Origin: Aegicerativicinus sediminis
GTDB taxonomy: Bacteria > Bacteroidota > Bacteroidia > Flavobacteriales > Flavobacteriaceae
NCBI RefSeq assembly: GCF_015476115.1
Contig: NZ_CP064295.1
Span: 1,792,001-1,856,000 of the forward strand
Length of the DNA stretch: 64,000 bases
Direction: 5' to 3'
In this document: piece by piece, positions 53,093 to 61,564 of the stretch
Position numbering within the stretch: the first letter of the stretch is position 1
Layout: each line of letters opens with the position of its first letter
Position numbers and translations under genes: made by a program
Notes under the pieces: model-generated
What the model saw: the letters and a program-made list of their open reading frames with translations, nothing else
Databases searched by the model: none
What the model was told of the DNA's origin: nothing

Positions 53093-53111
53093 CTTATTTA
53101 TTTTTTAATTG

Positions 53112-53304
53112 TTGCCAACGGCTCGGCTAAGTGTAGTGCGGGGTTTTGAAAGTATTAGTTTTCAACCCGTACGCAACGAGCCAAGGCTTTGGTTTAAGGT
53201 TTTAAATTACTGAAATAAACCGTCAAATCTAAGATCTGGCGGGGATATTGGTTAAAGGGATTATCTTTTTTGGTTAAGCCGTATTACATTTAGCCAATGT
53301 TGTA
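53112..53304. repeat. attC-like palindromic element, type B (193 bp)
   Basis: Starts TTGCCAACGGCTCGGCTAAG and ends CATTTAGCCAATGTTGTAC. Almost the whole middle (GTAGTGCGGGGTTTTGAAAG, CAACGAGCCAAGGCTTTGG, CGTCAAATCTAAGATCTGG) recurs at 63142-63334 and 63872-64000. A TAGATTTG box lies inside on the coding strand. Confidence 0.75.
53224..53231 (-). promoter_or_regulatory. Box TAGATTTG inside type B palindrome
   Basis: Exact TAnnTTTG match, 132-139 bp before the amidohydrolase start. The same box sits at 63254 and 63983, 126-130 bp before the next genes. Confidence 0.4.
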
Positions 53305-53315
53305 CTTTCGTTTTT

Positions 53316-54005
53316 TTAATCGACATAATCAAATTCTCTAATAATTAAATGTACTTGTAGATCACCCTCCCCTTCGTCATAACGCATTGCCTTTACCCAA
53401 TCGCCATGTTTGTTAAATTCAAGAAATTCGCTTCGTGTTACATAAACTAATTCATGGTCTTGATCATAATACTTCTGATAACGAGGTTTCCCTTCAGTTA
53501 TAGATTCGTACTCTAATAAAGAGCGATCTCCAACGAATTTGTAGTGCTGGTGGGTTAATTTGGAATCTTTTTCATAATTATTTGAAAAAATAACATAACC
53601 GCTTAAAGTATCTCCCTTATCACCATCTTTAAAGTTATATCTATCATCAGTCTCCAGTTCAAAAGTTATTTCTCCAGTAACGTTACCATCTGATTCATAA
53701 AAACTCGACTTGACTTGATCATCTTTATGATATACCATTTTTTGCATCGATTTTAGTTTGCTGTTTTCGTCATAAGTACTGGCTTCAATTATATTTCCTG
53801 ACTTATTAAAACTAACAATGTATATCCAATCTAAATCTTTCTTAATCCATTCTCCCGATTTTTGCTCAGTATTATATGAACGCCATGTTGCTTTTGAAAG
53901 CTTTTTTTTATATCCACTAGACTTATAACCAAAATAGGGATTCACATCTGAACTACATGACAGCAGTAAATTGAAAATCAGAATGAATAGAAATAACTTT
54001 TTCAT
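53316..54005 (-). CDS. Hypothetical lipoprotein, 229 aa, cassette 5
   Basis: A lipobox (FNLLLSCSSDVN, Cys near 17) and a beta-rich mature domain with repeated strand-turn text (YDENSKLKSMQKMVYHKDDQ, YESDGNVTGEITFELETDD, YDQDHELVYVTRSEFLEF). These resemble the MORN/YwqK-type antitoxin or cell-surface repeats in style, but I cannot assign the family. Bounded by a type B element 12 bp after its stop and a short one 21 bp before its start. Function unknown. Confidence 0.7.
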   Translation of the reverse strand: MKKLFLFILIFNLLLSCSSDVNPYFGYKSSGYKKKLSKATWRSYNTEQKSGEWIKKDLDWIYIVSFNKSGNIIEASTYDENSKLKSMQKMVYHKDDQVKSSFYESDGNVTGEITFELETDDRYNFKDGDKGDTLSGYVIFSNNYEKDSKLTHQHYKFVGDRSLLEYESITEGKPRYQKYYDQDHELVYVTRSEFLEFNKHGDWVKAMRYDEGEGDLQVHLIIREFDYVD

Positions 54006-54025
54006 TGATTATGGGTTGTAATGAA

Positions 54026-54091
54026 GCACAACGATGAGTATATGAAGCATAGCCAGCCGATAGGCCGTTATGATTTCACGTACAGGGTTAG
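54026..54091. repeat. Palindromic element, short (66 bp)
   Basis: GCACAACGATGAGTATATGAAG on the start side and ATTTCACGTACAGGGTTAG on the far side, with an inner hairpin AGCCAGCCGATAGGC. The outer arms match poorly, so it is the weakest member of the array. Confidence 0.5.
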
Positions 54092-54098
54092 GGAGATG

Positions 54099-54752
54099 TC
54101 ATTCTTTTTTATTTAAATGTAGCCTGGATTTTAAGAACTTAATTTGACCGTTGTGATTGGACATGTGTTCGCAAGCGTGAAACCAGCGCCAAAATTTGTT
54201 TATTGGTGTTTCTGGTGTCGAAATGGTCTCGTCAAGTGAAAGTAACCATGTATCATCTTTTTCTTTGAGACCAGCTAAAGAATCTTTCCTTACTTCATCC
54301 ATTATTTGTAAATAATATTCAATCTTATTTCCTTTTATGGTTTTGCTGGATGGGTCGCTCAGGTTTCTTGCTGCATACCAAAATTTAAGTTCTTCTTCAT
54401 TCAAAGGTCGATTTTCCAGTGTTCCTATTTGATGAAATTTTTCACTTGAAGTAATATGTAAGATTAGGGCACCAATTGTATTGGCATTTTCATCGAACTG
54501 GTGGTCAAGCTCTTCGATTGTAAGATTCTGGATGGTTTGCTTTACTTGAGTGGTCATGTTTTCTAACATGGAAACTAAAGTTCCAATTAAAGGCGTGTAA
54601 CCTTTTCTTGGTCCAATCATATATAAACCTTCTTCAATCGAATCGTCTTGATCCCATGGCTTAAACGCAAAACTGGTTAAAGCCAAAGCAGATGATAATG
54701 CTACAGTTTTTCCTATAAATGATCGTCTCGATGATTTTTCTATTTCATTCAT
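54099..54752 (-). CDS. Exported DinB family protein (Tat-like signal), cassette 6
   Basis: 217 residues. N-terminus SSRRSFIGKTVALSSALALT is a twin-arginine type signal (RRSFIGK), unusual for this family. The mature part is a DinB bundle with candidate metal histidines in NTIGALILHITSSEKFHQIG and FWRWFHACEHMSNHNGQIKF. This is the third DinB in the window and the only one with an export signal. Reaction unknown. Confidence 0.85.
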   Translation of the reverse strand: MNEIEKSSRRSFIGKTVALSSALALTSFAFKPWDQDDSIEEGLYMIGPRKGYTPLIGTLVSMLENMTTQVKQTIQNLTIEELDHQFDENANTIGALILHITSSEKFHQIGTLENRPLNEEELKFWYAARNLSDPSSKTIKGNKIEYYLQIMDEVRKDSLAGLKEKDDTWLLSLDETISTPETPINKFWRWFHACEHMSNHNGQIKFLKSRLHLNKKE

Positions 54753-54781
54753 ATTTGTTTAATTATGCTTTTATTGATACT

Positions 54782-54913
54782 CGCTAACGGCTCCGGCTAT
54801 GAACAGTTGGGGATTTTATGCCCAAACTTTTCAGTTTAGTACCGACCTTTAGTTTATGTTTATACTTTCGTTTTATCAATTTTGCCCCAATTGTTTATAG
54901 CCATTGTTAGCGG
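54782..54913. repeat. attC-like palindromic element, type C (132 bp)
   Basis: CGCTAACGGCTCCGGCTATGAAC on the start side and GTTTATAGCCATTGTTAGCG on the far side, giving matched GCTAAC/GTTAGC outer boxes and GGCTAT/ATAGCC inner boxes with the bulge CGGCTCC against AAT. Related to 56014-56178. Confidence 0.78.
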
Positions 54914-54922
54914 TAGCTCTTT

Positions 54923-55981
54923 TTATATTCGTAATTTATTAAATTTCTCAAATGTTTTACCGTTGAATTTATATACTCCATTTTCGTGAGTCCCAAGCCA
55001 AAGTTCTCCGTTTTTGTCTTTATATATGCTGAATAAAGCAATCTGTTTGGATTTCTCTTGAATTGGATAATGTGTAATTTTTGTTCCATCATATTTCCAA
55101 ACACCATCAAGATAAGTCACAAACCACAAATTGTTATTGTCATCTCTTACTGTTGATAGATATTCGTCTAAATTGCTGTCCTTTTTTCCATCTAAACCAC
55201 CGATGCTTTTATGTCGTGTGTAAAACTTATTGCTTTTTAATGCAGTGCTGTCGTAAACGCTATACCGATATTCGGTATTAAACCAAAAGTCGCCAGTTTT
55301 GTCTTCTGTAATGGAACGCACTCCGTTTGCTCCTTCGTTGCGAAACTCTGTTACATCTTCTTCTGTTATCCATTGAAACGATTTTCCGTCATATCGGCAA
55401 ACTCCTACAGGGTTGGTTCCAAACCAAATATTATCTTCTTTGTCTTTGTAGATACTGTAAACAGCAAAAGGGTTTGAGAAGTTTGGTGGATTTGGCAACT
55501 GCAATTCAAATAAAGTAGTACCATCATAACGATATACTTTCCCCGTATTTTCATAAGAGTATTTAAACCATATATCTGCGGAATCAAGTTTCCAGTCCTC
55601 ACTGGGAACTGCCTTCAAAGTTGTAAATGTCTTTCTGTTAAACTTTGATATTTCTGAAGTTGCATTTGCGCTGGAAAAATAAATGTTGCCAAATTTATCT
55701 TCTTTTATTTCATCTATTCTGTTGTTTAACAAACCGTGTTTTGTTGTGTAATTGACTATTGCTTTTCCATCGTATTTATATACTCCAGTTTCCCAACTAC
55801 CAAACCAATAATCGTTCTTACTGTCTTGAAAAATTACCATCACGCTATTTCCAAGTACCGATACAGCATCACCCTTAACAATGTTTTCAGTCTTTACTTG
55901 TTTATTTGAGGTCTGTCCACTACAAGATGTCAATAAAACCAATGCGTTGAAAAAAATAAATATGTTCAATTTCACTTTCAT
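54923..55981 (-). CDS. Two-component-regulator-type propeller lipoprotein, cassette 7
   Basis: 352 residues: lipobox (ALVLLTSCSGQT) and then a seven-bladed propeller of Reg_prop repeats (VFQDSKNDYWFGSWETGVYKY, YKDKEDNIWFGTNPVGVCRYDG, RDDNNNLWFVTYLDGVWKYDG, YKDKNGELWLGTHENGVYKF). This repeat normally forms the periplasmic sensor of hybrid two-component regulators (HTCS) that sense glycans, but here it is alone with no kinase part. It is probably a binding or sensing protein on the membrane. Bounded by two type C elements. Confidence 0.9.
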   Translation of the reverse strand: MKVKLNIFIFFNALVLLTSCSGQTSNKQVKTENIVKGDAVSVLGNSVMVIFQDSKNDYWFGSWETGVYKYDGKAIVNYTTKHGLLNNRIDEIKEDKFGNIYFSSANATSEISKFNRKTFTTLKAVPSEDWKLDSADIWFKYSYENTGKVYRYDGTTLFELQLPNPPNFSNPFAVYSIYKDKEDNIWFGTNPVGVCRYDGKSFQWITEEDVTEFRNEGANGVRSITEDKTGDFWFNTEYRYSVYDSTALKSNKFYTRHKSIGGLDGKKDSNLDEYLSTVRDDNNNLWFVTYLDGVWKYDGTKITHYPIQEKSKQIALFSIYKDKNGELWLGTHENGVYKFNGKTFEKFNKLRI

Positions 55982-56013
55982 CTGTTTAATGATTTTTCCA
56001 TCGTCCTTGAGTT

Positions 56014-56178
56014 ACAGCCAACGGCTCCGGCTATGAGTAGTTGCGTGGTTTAGCTCTTAACCATGCAATTACACACCAAACTGAACATCCGCGAGACACG
56101 AGCACGCAGTGCGAACTGTGCGTTAGCAATTTTCAGAAGTAGACGAGAACAAGCAATTACTTATAGCCATTGTTAGGT
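56014..56178. repeat. attC-like palindromic element, type C (165 bp)
   Basis: CAGCCAACGGCTCCGGCTATGAG on the start side and CTTATAGCCATTGTTAGGT on the far side, the closest match of the set to the integron end box GTTRRRY (GTTAGGT). The middle has the GC-rich hairpin CACGCAGTGCGAACTGTGCG. Related to 54782-54913. Confidence 0.75.
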
Positions 56179-56197
56179 TTAGTAATTTTTTGTTTTA

Positions 56198-56683
56198 TCA
56201 AACTGCACTAATTATTGCTAAATATAAGTTTGCTGCATAACCACAATAAACCAAGAGCTCTTTAATGTCAAATTCTGAATTGAAATCTGCAATTTCAATA
56301 TCATAGTCATAATTCAGTTTACTCCAATTATTAACTGAATTTAGTGAAAACTGAAGTGTTTCGGATTCGTTATAAACTTCAAATTTCAGCTTCCATTTCG
56401 CCTTATTTTTCAACACATAATTGCATTCCATTCCATTTGATTTTTCTAATCGAATAATCATCTGACCTTTTAGGTTAAAAGTTATATCTCCAATGTTAGT
56501 GTCATTCTTGTAAATGTCAACTTTGCTTGTCCAAATATTCTTTGGTTTGATTTCGATTTTGTTTCCGTTGAGAACCGATTTAGCTTTTTCTAAAAACCAA
56601 TTGGTATAAACCAATTCACAGATTTCACTATTTTTCTCAATTAATTTAAAATTTCCCTTTCCAGAACTTGAAACTATTTTCAT
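56198..56683 (-). CDS. Hypothetical cytoplasmic protein, 161 aa, cassette 8
   Basis: No signal or membrane segment, unlike its neighbours. It is beta-rich, with phrases such as KIEIKPKNIWTSKVDIYKND, DITFNLKGQMIIRLEKSNG and NYVLKNKAKWKLKFEVYNES, reminiscent of tubby/LURP-one-like beta barrels, but I cannot confirm this. A hydrophobic C-terminal tail (YCGYAANLYLAIISAV) may be buried or membrane-attached. Ends 20 bp from one element and starts 19 bp from another. Function unknown. Confidence 0.65.
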   Translation of the reverse strand: MKIVSSSGKGNFKLIEKNSEICELVYTNWFLEKAKSVLNGNKIEIKPKNIWTSKVDIYKNDTNIGDITFNLKGQMIIRLEKSNGMECNYVLKNKAKWKLKFEVYNESETLQFSLNSVNNWSKLNYDYDIEIADFNSEFDIKELLVYCGYAANLYLAIISAV

Positions 56684-56701
56684 AGAGTTGTTTTATTATG
56701 A

Positions 56702-56754
56702 CGCATAACGCTTTTGATAAAATGAGTTTTAATTCATTTTATCTATTGTTGTAG
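56702..56754. repeat. Palindromic element, short type D (53 bp)
   Basis: CGCATAACGCTTTTGATAAAATG then a mirrored CATTTTATCTATTGTTGTAG. A long AT-rich stem around GATAAAATGAGTTTTAATTC. Nearly the same as 61565-61617, with the same loop. Starts 19 bp before a start codon and ends 11 bp after a stop. Confidence 0.75.
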
Positions 56755-56764
56755 TTTGTTTTAA

Positions 56765-58102
56765 CTAGTTAAATAAATCAGATTTGGCTATCATCCTTGA
56801 TATTAAAGGTAGTTTGTTTTCATTGTTATTTTCGTCTTTACTTCCGAAATATGCAATAACTAAATCCTTTTTGGGAGAAACATATAATCCAGACCCTCCA
56901 AAACCTGCTTTCCAAAAATCGCCATCTTCCATAACAAATTCCCATTGGTATGTCTCATGTTTAATAGGCTCTCCGTTTAGTAAGTTTTTAGTATTTGAAT
57001 CCTTATCGGTAAACCAGTCAGTACTTTTAGTTTCTAATAATAATTTTGGTCGTCCTTTCATTTGAATTGCCTCAAGATGTCTGGTAGAAACAACAGGATT
57101 ATTATTTCTTCTGCCTGAGGGTGTGTAGAGCATCCCTAGACGGGCTAAATCTCTCAAAGTAGAACTAAATCCAAGAGGTGACGCTGATCGGCCAAATGCT
57201 GCATTCATTATTACTGCGTCAGACATAGCTCCAGATTTTTTCCAGATCTCTTGCTCAATAAAGTTTGAATACTTTTGACCGCTTACTTCTTCAATTAATG
57301 CAGATAGGATAAGGGGATTAATGTCGGCATATTCAAAAACTTCGCCCGCCGGTCTGTGTGATGTAATTTCAGCAAAATATTCAAGTGGATTTTCTAAGGC
57401 CATTGAAGTAATTGGCCACCCCCATACAAGAAGCGATTTTTTAAAACAATCACCACCATGTGATTCACTTGGAACACAATCGAGACCAGAACTCATGTCT
57501 AGAAAATCAATGACTTTAATTTTTCCTGCATGACTTCCCTTTAACTTAGGTATATATACTTCCACAGGGTTTTCTGTATTAATTTTCCCCTGATCAATTA
57601 ATATTCCGACGGAAAGAGATACCAATATTTTTGAAATTGACATATAAGTATGTTTATCATCTGGAAGCATCCGTGGATAGGATTCAAAAATAATATTCCC
57701 TTTATGTATTACAATTGCCCCGTTTGTTGGTGAGTTATTTATGTAATTTTTAAAGATGAAGTCTTTCTTATCCAATGCAAATTTAAATTGAGCTACATCT
57801 TCGCGAAGATGAATCGGCAGACATTTTTTGTATTGACCAGCTTTTATAATTGTATGTGGCCAAAACTCAGAAAAATGAAGATAAATATATCTGGAAGCAT
57901 CACCTTGCAACGCCCAGGACTCAAAATCATCCCAGTTTTCATCATTAAATCTTTGATGTACCTTTTTAGATTTTTCCAGTGAAAAATCGATATAGTCACT
58001 TTCAGGAAAACCTTGATCATTAAAATTACTTTCAACAGTTTTTTGATTTTGTGTGCAAGAACACAATATCAATAAAATAAATATTTGGATAGCAGACTTC
58101 AT
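56765..58102 (-). CDS. Serine beta-lactamase-like hydrolase, lipoprotein, cassette 9
   Basis: 445 residues with lipobox (ILLILCSCTQN). The beta-lactamase/penicillin-binding fold shows SxxK in TYMSISKILVSLSVG, and EYADINPLILSALIEEVSGQ stands at the position of the YxN box in form YxD. The C-terminal HxG-like element is in KAGFGGSGLYVSPKK. It is a class C-like esterase or peptidase, not necessarily a resistance enzyme. It has a large N-terminal segment (about 120 residues) ahead of the domain. Bounded by palindromic elements on both sides. Confidence 0.87.
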   Translation of the reverse strand: MKSAIQIFILLILCSCTQNQKTVESNFNDQGFPESDYIDFSLEKSKKVHQRFNDENWDDFESWALQGDASRYIYLHFSEFWPHTIIKAGQYKKCLPIHLREDVAQFKFALDKKDFIFKNYINNSPTNGAIVIHKGNIIFESYPRMLPDDKHTYMSISKILVSLSVGILIDQGKINTENPVEVYIPKLKGSHAGKIKVIDFLDMSSGLDCVPSESHGGDCFKKSLLVWGWPITSMALENPLEYFAEITSHRPAGEVFEYADINPLILSALIEEVSGQKYSNFIEQEIWKKSGAMSDAVIMNAAFGRSASPLGFSSTLRDLARLGMLYTPSGRRNNNPVVSTRHLEAIQMKGRPKLLLETKSTDWFTDKDSNTKNLLNGEPIKHETYQWEFVMEDGDFWKAGFGGSGLYVSPKKDLVIAYFGSKDENNNENKLPLISRMIAKSDLFN

Positions 58103-58121
58103 TTAGTTCTATTTTATAAAA

Positions 58122-58247
58122 TACAACGGTTTTGTGTAAGGTGCCAGCCGTCTTTCGCGACAGGTTGCATTACACAAAATATTAATAGGGTAGAAGTTAG
58201 AGATTTTTTGAATATGCCAAAGGCATGCATTTTACACGGTGTTGTGC
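58122..58247. repeat. attC-like palindromic element (126 bp)
   Basis: TACAACGGTTTTGTGTAAGGTGCC on the start side and TGCATTTTACACGGTGTTGTGC on the far side, giving ACAAC/GTTGT outer and GTGTAA/TTACAC inner boxes, with three extra bases in the start-side arm. The rest of 58103-58357 shows no ORF. Confidence 0.75.
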
Positions 58248-58357
58248 TTTAGCTATCATTAATTAAGGAATTCATAATCGACATTTATAGCAATCATCAA
58301 AGCAATATTTGTTCTTTGGGCGTCTTCTATCTACGTCTAAAGAAGCATGGTGTTTTT

Positions 58358-59110
58358 TTATTCAGATGATAACGATTTCAGGTAATCATTGATCAAAGAC
58401 AATGTTATTTTCAATTTGGATATAGTATAGTTAAGCGAATAGAGATTATCTTCCTTCACAAGAACGATGTACTCTAGAAGAATGTTAAATTCAAGGTCGG
58501 TTTTCAAGGCTTCAAAATCCCTTGGTACATAATAAGGTAATCTGGCACGCGTCCCATCAATGGATTTAATACTCTTGAAATAAGGAATGTAACGGGGACT
58601 AAAATATTCATAAGTTTTCTGCTCAGCGAGTTCTTCCCTTTCTTTTAAAAAGGAATATTCAGAGGCATACAGATCCGTAATGGATTTTCGAACGCTGTCA
58701 TTCGATATAATTTGAAAACCCAGGTTTCTGAGGTTATCATAACCGCTTGTTTTGAGGGTGTATGTTGTATTGAAATCTTGCTGTGCAAAATGAAAGGCAA
58801 GAGTGTCACGATAAGTCTGATTGCTGTCTAGTGCATCGCGGATTATGGCTGCGCTTTTTAAACCTCTAAGGTTAAGTGCGATATCATTCTCAAGAGAGAC
58901 TAAATCATCTTGCAGGTCTGAAACAATCTCTTTCAATGCTTTAACTTCCAGCTCATTTATTTTCCTCTGTTCATTCCAATTATTAATTTGTAAGGCAATC
59001 AAAATTCCAATTACCACTAGAATAATTTCTCCGACGGCATATTTTAAATATTTACCTGTTTTGTTTTCGCTCATAAGGTTATACCTAATACTACTAAAGA
59101 ATTTTAGCAT
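58358..59110 (-). CDS. DUF6090 family membrane protein (copy 15), cassette 10
   Basis: 250 residues. Anchor MLKFFSSIRYNLMSENKTGK, then YLKYAVGEIILVVIGILIAL. Central block LKTSGYDNLRNLGFQIISND (about 118-137), very like the frameshifted copy 11, which shows what copy 11 would make if repaired. The mid-part is Tyr/Phe-rich (TYEYFSPRYIPYFKSIKS). Bounded by elements, with the upstream one 25 bp from the start. Confidence 0.88.
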   Translation of the reverse strand: MLKFFSSIRYNLMSENKTGKYLKYAVGEIILVVIGILIALQINNWNEQRKINELEVKALKEIVSDLQDDLVSLENDIALNLRGLKSAAIIRDALDSNQTYRDTLAFHFAQQDFNTTYTLKTSGYDNLRNLGFQIISNDSVRKSITDLYASEYSFLKEREELAEQKTYEYFSPRYIPYFKSIKSIDGTRARLPYYVPRDFEALKTDLEFNILLEYIVLVKEDNLYSLNYTISKLKITLSLINDYLKSLSSE

Positions 59111-59134
59111 TGCTTAGTGGTTTCTGATAATTAA

Positions 59135-59187
59135 GCACAACGATCTCGTGTATGAACCGTTTTAATGGTTAATACAAATTGTTGTGC
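59135..59187. repeat. Palindromic element, short (53 bp)
   Basis: GCACAACGATCTCGTGTATGAACC, loop GTTTTAAT, GGTTAATACAAATTGTTGTGC: a full hairpin with a small bulge, ending 9 bp from the stop of DUF6090 copy 16. Confidence 0.78.
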
Positions 59188-59195
59188 TTTGGTTA

Positions 59196-59978
59196 TTATT
59201 CCATTTGTTCTAATTCTTTATTAATTTTTATAATAAGCTCAGCTGCCGTTTCCTTAACTTCTTTAAATATATTTAGAAGTCTTGAATGACGGACGTAGTT
59301 ATTTTTGAAGTGATTTCTTCCTCTTGTAGAATTCGCAAATTCAATCATCATTCTCACATGTTCCAAAGAATCTTGCCGTATTGAAAATGTTTTTTCAAGA
59401 GTTCCGGCACCATCCATATTCATGCGATACTCATCTATCTCTATATACTTTTCTAAGTCGCGCATATAGGATTGATTTTCAGACACTTCTTTTTCATCCC
59501 ATGACGTTTTGTATTCAACCCTTCTTTTAGTTATGCCGTAATAATTGTTAATTTCATCTGTAATACTTTCAAAGCCTGTAAATTTTGAATCTCCCACATT
59601 CTGAACCCTTTGAAAGGTTCGGTCATTTACGGAAGTATCCCAATAAGTTCCATCAAAACTCATCCAAAGACTGTCTATAGGACTCGTATTATCGTGAATT
59701 CTATTGAGAGCCCATTCCCCTACATCAATACTTGCGGAAATACTTTTAATGGATCGATTGAATGCAATGGTATCCCCTACTAAATCCTTCCTAATTTCCG
59801 ATAAATAGTTTTTGGATTTTGCAAAGTCCTTTCTGCTTTCATTCCAGTTATTGATTTGCAGTGCAATTAATATCCCAATAACAACCAGAATAATTTCACC
59901 AATGGCATAAATAAGGTATTTGCTGAATTTGTCTTCAGTTAGAAGTTTTTGCCTGATTTTACGAAAGAATTTTATCAT
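59196..59978 (-). CDS. DUF6090 family membrane protein (copy 16), cassette 11b
   Basis: 260 residues. Anchor MIKFFRKIRQKLLTEDKFSK. The block RTFQRVQNVGDSKFTGFESI is atypical and much longer than in other copies, with a further ITDEINNYYGITKRRV. It overlaps the previous gene by 4 bp (ATGA), so two DUF6090 genes share one unit. C-terminus ends KINKELEQME. Confidence 0.88.
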   Translation of the reverse strand: MIKFFRKIRQKLLTEDKFSKYLIYAIGEIILVVIGILIALQINNWNESRKDFAKSKNYLSEIRKDLVGDTIAFNRSIKSISASIDVGEWALNRIHDNTSPIDSLWMSFDGTYWDTSVNDRTFQRVQNVGDSKFTGFESITDEINNYYGITKRRVEYKTSWDEKEVSENQSYMRDLEKYIEIDEYRMNMDGAGTLEKTFSIRQDSLEHVRMMIEFANSTRGRNHFKNNYVRHSRLLNIFKEVKETAAELIIKINKELEQME

Positions 59979-60739
59979 CTTTTTGTTGATAAGGTTGTAT
60001 CTATCTCAGGTCTATCCCCAAGTTTTTCATTGATTAGATTGATCATTTCAACGGTTAATTCTAACTGTAATTCGGTAAAACCCTTAATAGCTTCTGAAAA
60101 CTCCTTACGACTTGATACTTGGCTATTGATGGTAAATCGAAGTTCAGGAGTAATTGAATAATCCTGCCGAATACTACCATCCGGGTTTTGTCCAAATTTC
60201 ATCCCATTGTTTGACACGAAAACACCATAAATGTTGTCGATTAGAAATAAATTGTTATTCGTGATTACTGCCGTAAGATAATCTAACTGTTGATAGTATC
60301 TAATGAGTTCATTCTTAAGCTCTTTGTCTTTAATGAGTACAATATTACCCGTTGATTCCAGATTGTTGAAGGTTGCTTTATTTGCAATAAAGGTACGACG
60401 AGTTGTAAGTTCAAATAATAAAGGTGCTATATCCGAAGGAGAGGGAATTGGTTTTTGCATTAACATTAAAATACTATCTGCCTTGGCAATCATTTCGGAT
60501 TCATTAGCTAATTGCCCATCTATGATCTCCTTTTGTAACTCAAGGTCTTCGCGAAGGTTATCCAAAGAAATTCTAAGCAGCTCCTTATCTTGAACACTCT
60601 GGTTCCAGTTACCGATTTGTACAGCGATGATGATACCGATTACAACAAGAAGTATTTCGCCAATAGCATAAATTAGATACTTACTGAATTTATTTTCAGA
60701 GAGTAGGTTTTGCCTGATTTTTCTAAAGAATTTTATCAT
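59975..60739 (-). CDS. DUF6090 family membrane protein (copy 17), cassette 11a
   Basis: 254 residues. The membrane helix is altered (IGIIIAVQIGNWNQ). Central block TFNNLESTGNIVLIKDKELK (about 121-140) is close to copy 7. The C-terminus has NEKLGDRPEIDTTLSTKR. The gene begins 24 bp from the element 60763-60893 and is the first of the only two-gene unit in the array. Confidence 0.88.
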   Translation of the reverse strand: MIKFFRKIRQNLLSENKFSKYLIYAIGEILLVVIGIIIAVQIGNWNQSVQDKELLRISLDNLREDLELQKEIIDGQLANESEMIAKADSILMLMQKPIPSPSDIAPLLFELTTRRTFIANKATFNNLESTGNIVLIKDKELKNELIRYYQQLDYLTAVITNNNLFLIDNIYGVFVSNNGMKFGQNPDGSIRQDYSITPELRFTINSQVSSRKEFSEAIKGFTELQLELTVEMINLINEKLGDRPEIDTTLSTKR

Positions 60740-60762
60740 TGGTTAGCGTTTCTGATAATGAC

Positions 60763-60893
60763 GCACAACGGTCTCGTGTATGAGCAGTAGCGGATTTAAC
60801 GCAACTGCTTTTCGGTTTACAATAAACTTTATTTTACACAAAAACAGTTCGAGTTGGCACTCAAACCGCTATTGCTTATACACAATGTTGTGC
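60763..60893. repeat. attC-like palindromic element (131 bp), best example
   Basis: Start side GCACAACGGTCTCGTGTATG plus AGCAGTAGCGG, far side the reverse complement of GCACAACATTGTGTATAAG plus CAATAGCGG. Boxes pair almost perfectly with a bulge GGTCTC against ATT. A middle of about 60 bases lacks pairing. This is the clearest attC-like structure in the window. Confidence 0.82.
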
Positions 60894-60991
60894 TTTCGTT
60901 ATTTTTAAAATTCATTATTACATACTTTACATATTATTTCGTTTTTACCTTAAACTAGTAATGTATCCTATTACATTTATGGCAGGAATAC

Positions 60992-61447
60992 TTATTTTCC
61001 ATTATTATTGAACATATACCTGTAAATCTTTAAATCCCCATTTTGATCGGGTTTTAATATCAGCAATCCTTTCACTTCAAAGTTTCCACTTTCAGCCGTC
61101 TTTGGATCTTTCCAGCTTCCTATATTTCTAGTTCGGGCGATACTATATTCACCTGCCGTGATTACTTCTTCAATGATGAACTGTTCAGCAAAGTCAAGGG
61201 ATTCAAACCATTTGAAACTTTCTATGATTTCTTTACGGCCTTTAACAATTGGTTTCCCCTCCGGTAGGATCATCGCATCGTCGTGGAAGCAGTCTGCCAT
61301 CTTTGAGAATGATTTACTGCCCACAGCACTCCCGTATTGATCAAGCACTTCCCTAACGTCTTTTCCTAAGCTGCTTTCTTGCGCATGGGTTAAAGTTATT
61401 GATAAGAGGGAAAAAAAAGTTAAAAGTGTAAGTAGTTTTGTTTTCAT
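60992..61447 (-). CDS. Exported NTF2-like (DUF4440-type) protein, cassette 12
   Basis: 151 residues with a signal peptide (LLTLLTFFSLLSITLTHAQ). The NTF2-like fold is shown by VLDQYGSAVGSKSFSKMADCF, HDDAMILPEGKPIVKGRKEI, RTRNIGSWKDPKTAESGNFEV and KIYRYMFNNN. Its relatives are small ligand-binding or isomerase proteins. Not in an operon with neighbours, the gap to the next element being about 100 bp on each side. Confidence 0.87.
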   Translation of the reverse strand: MKTKLLTLLTFFSLLSITLTHAQESSLGKDVREVLDQYGSAVGSKSFSKMADCFHDDAMILPEGKPIVKGRKEIIESFKWFESLDFAEQFIIEEVITAGEYSIARTRNIGSWKDPKTAESGNFEVKGLLILKPDQNGDLKIYRYMFNNNGK

Positions 61448-61564
61448 GTTGAAAAATTTTGTGGTTTATTAAAACTATTCGAATTCTTTCTCAATGTAAG
61501 TTAAAAGCTCTCGGCTTATTGTTATTAAATGGCTCCAAAACATGATTTGGTTGATTATAATGAA

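Noticed and set aside
56765-58102. Antibiotic-resistance beta-lactamase
   Set aside because: Only the general fold is supported. The SxxK is present but the YxN box is altered, and most such lipoproteins are esterases or peptidases.
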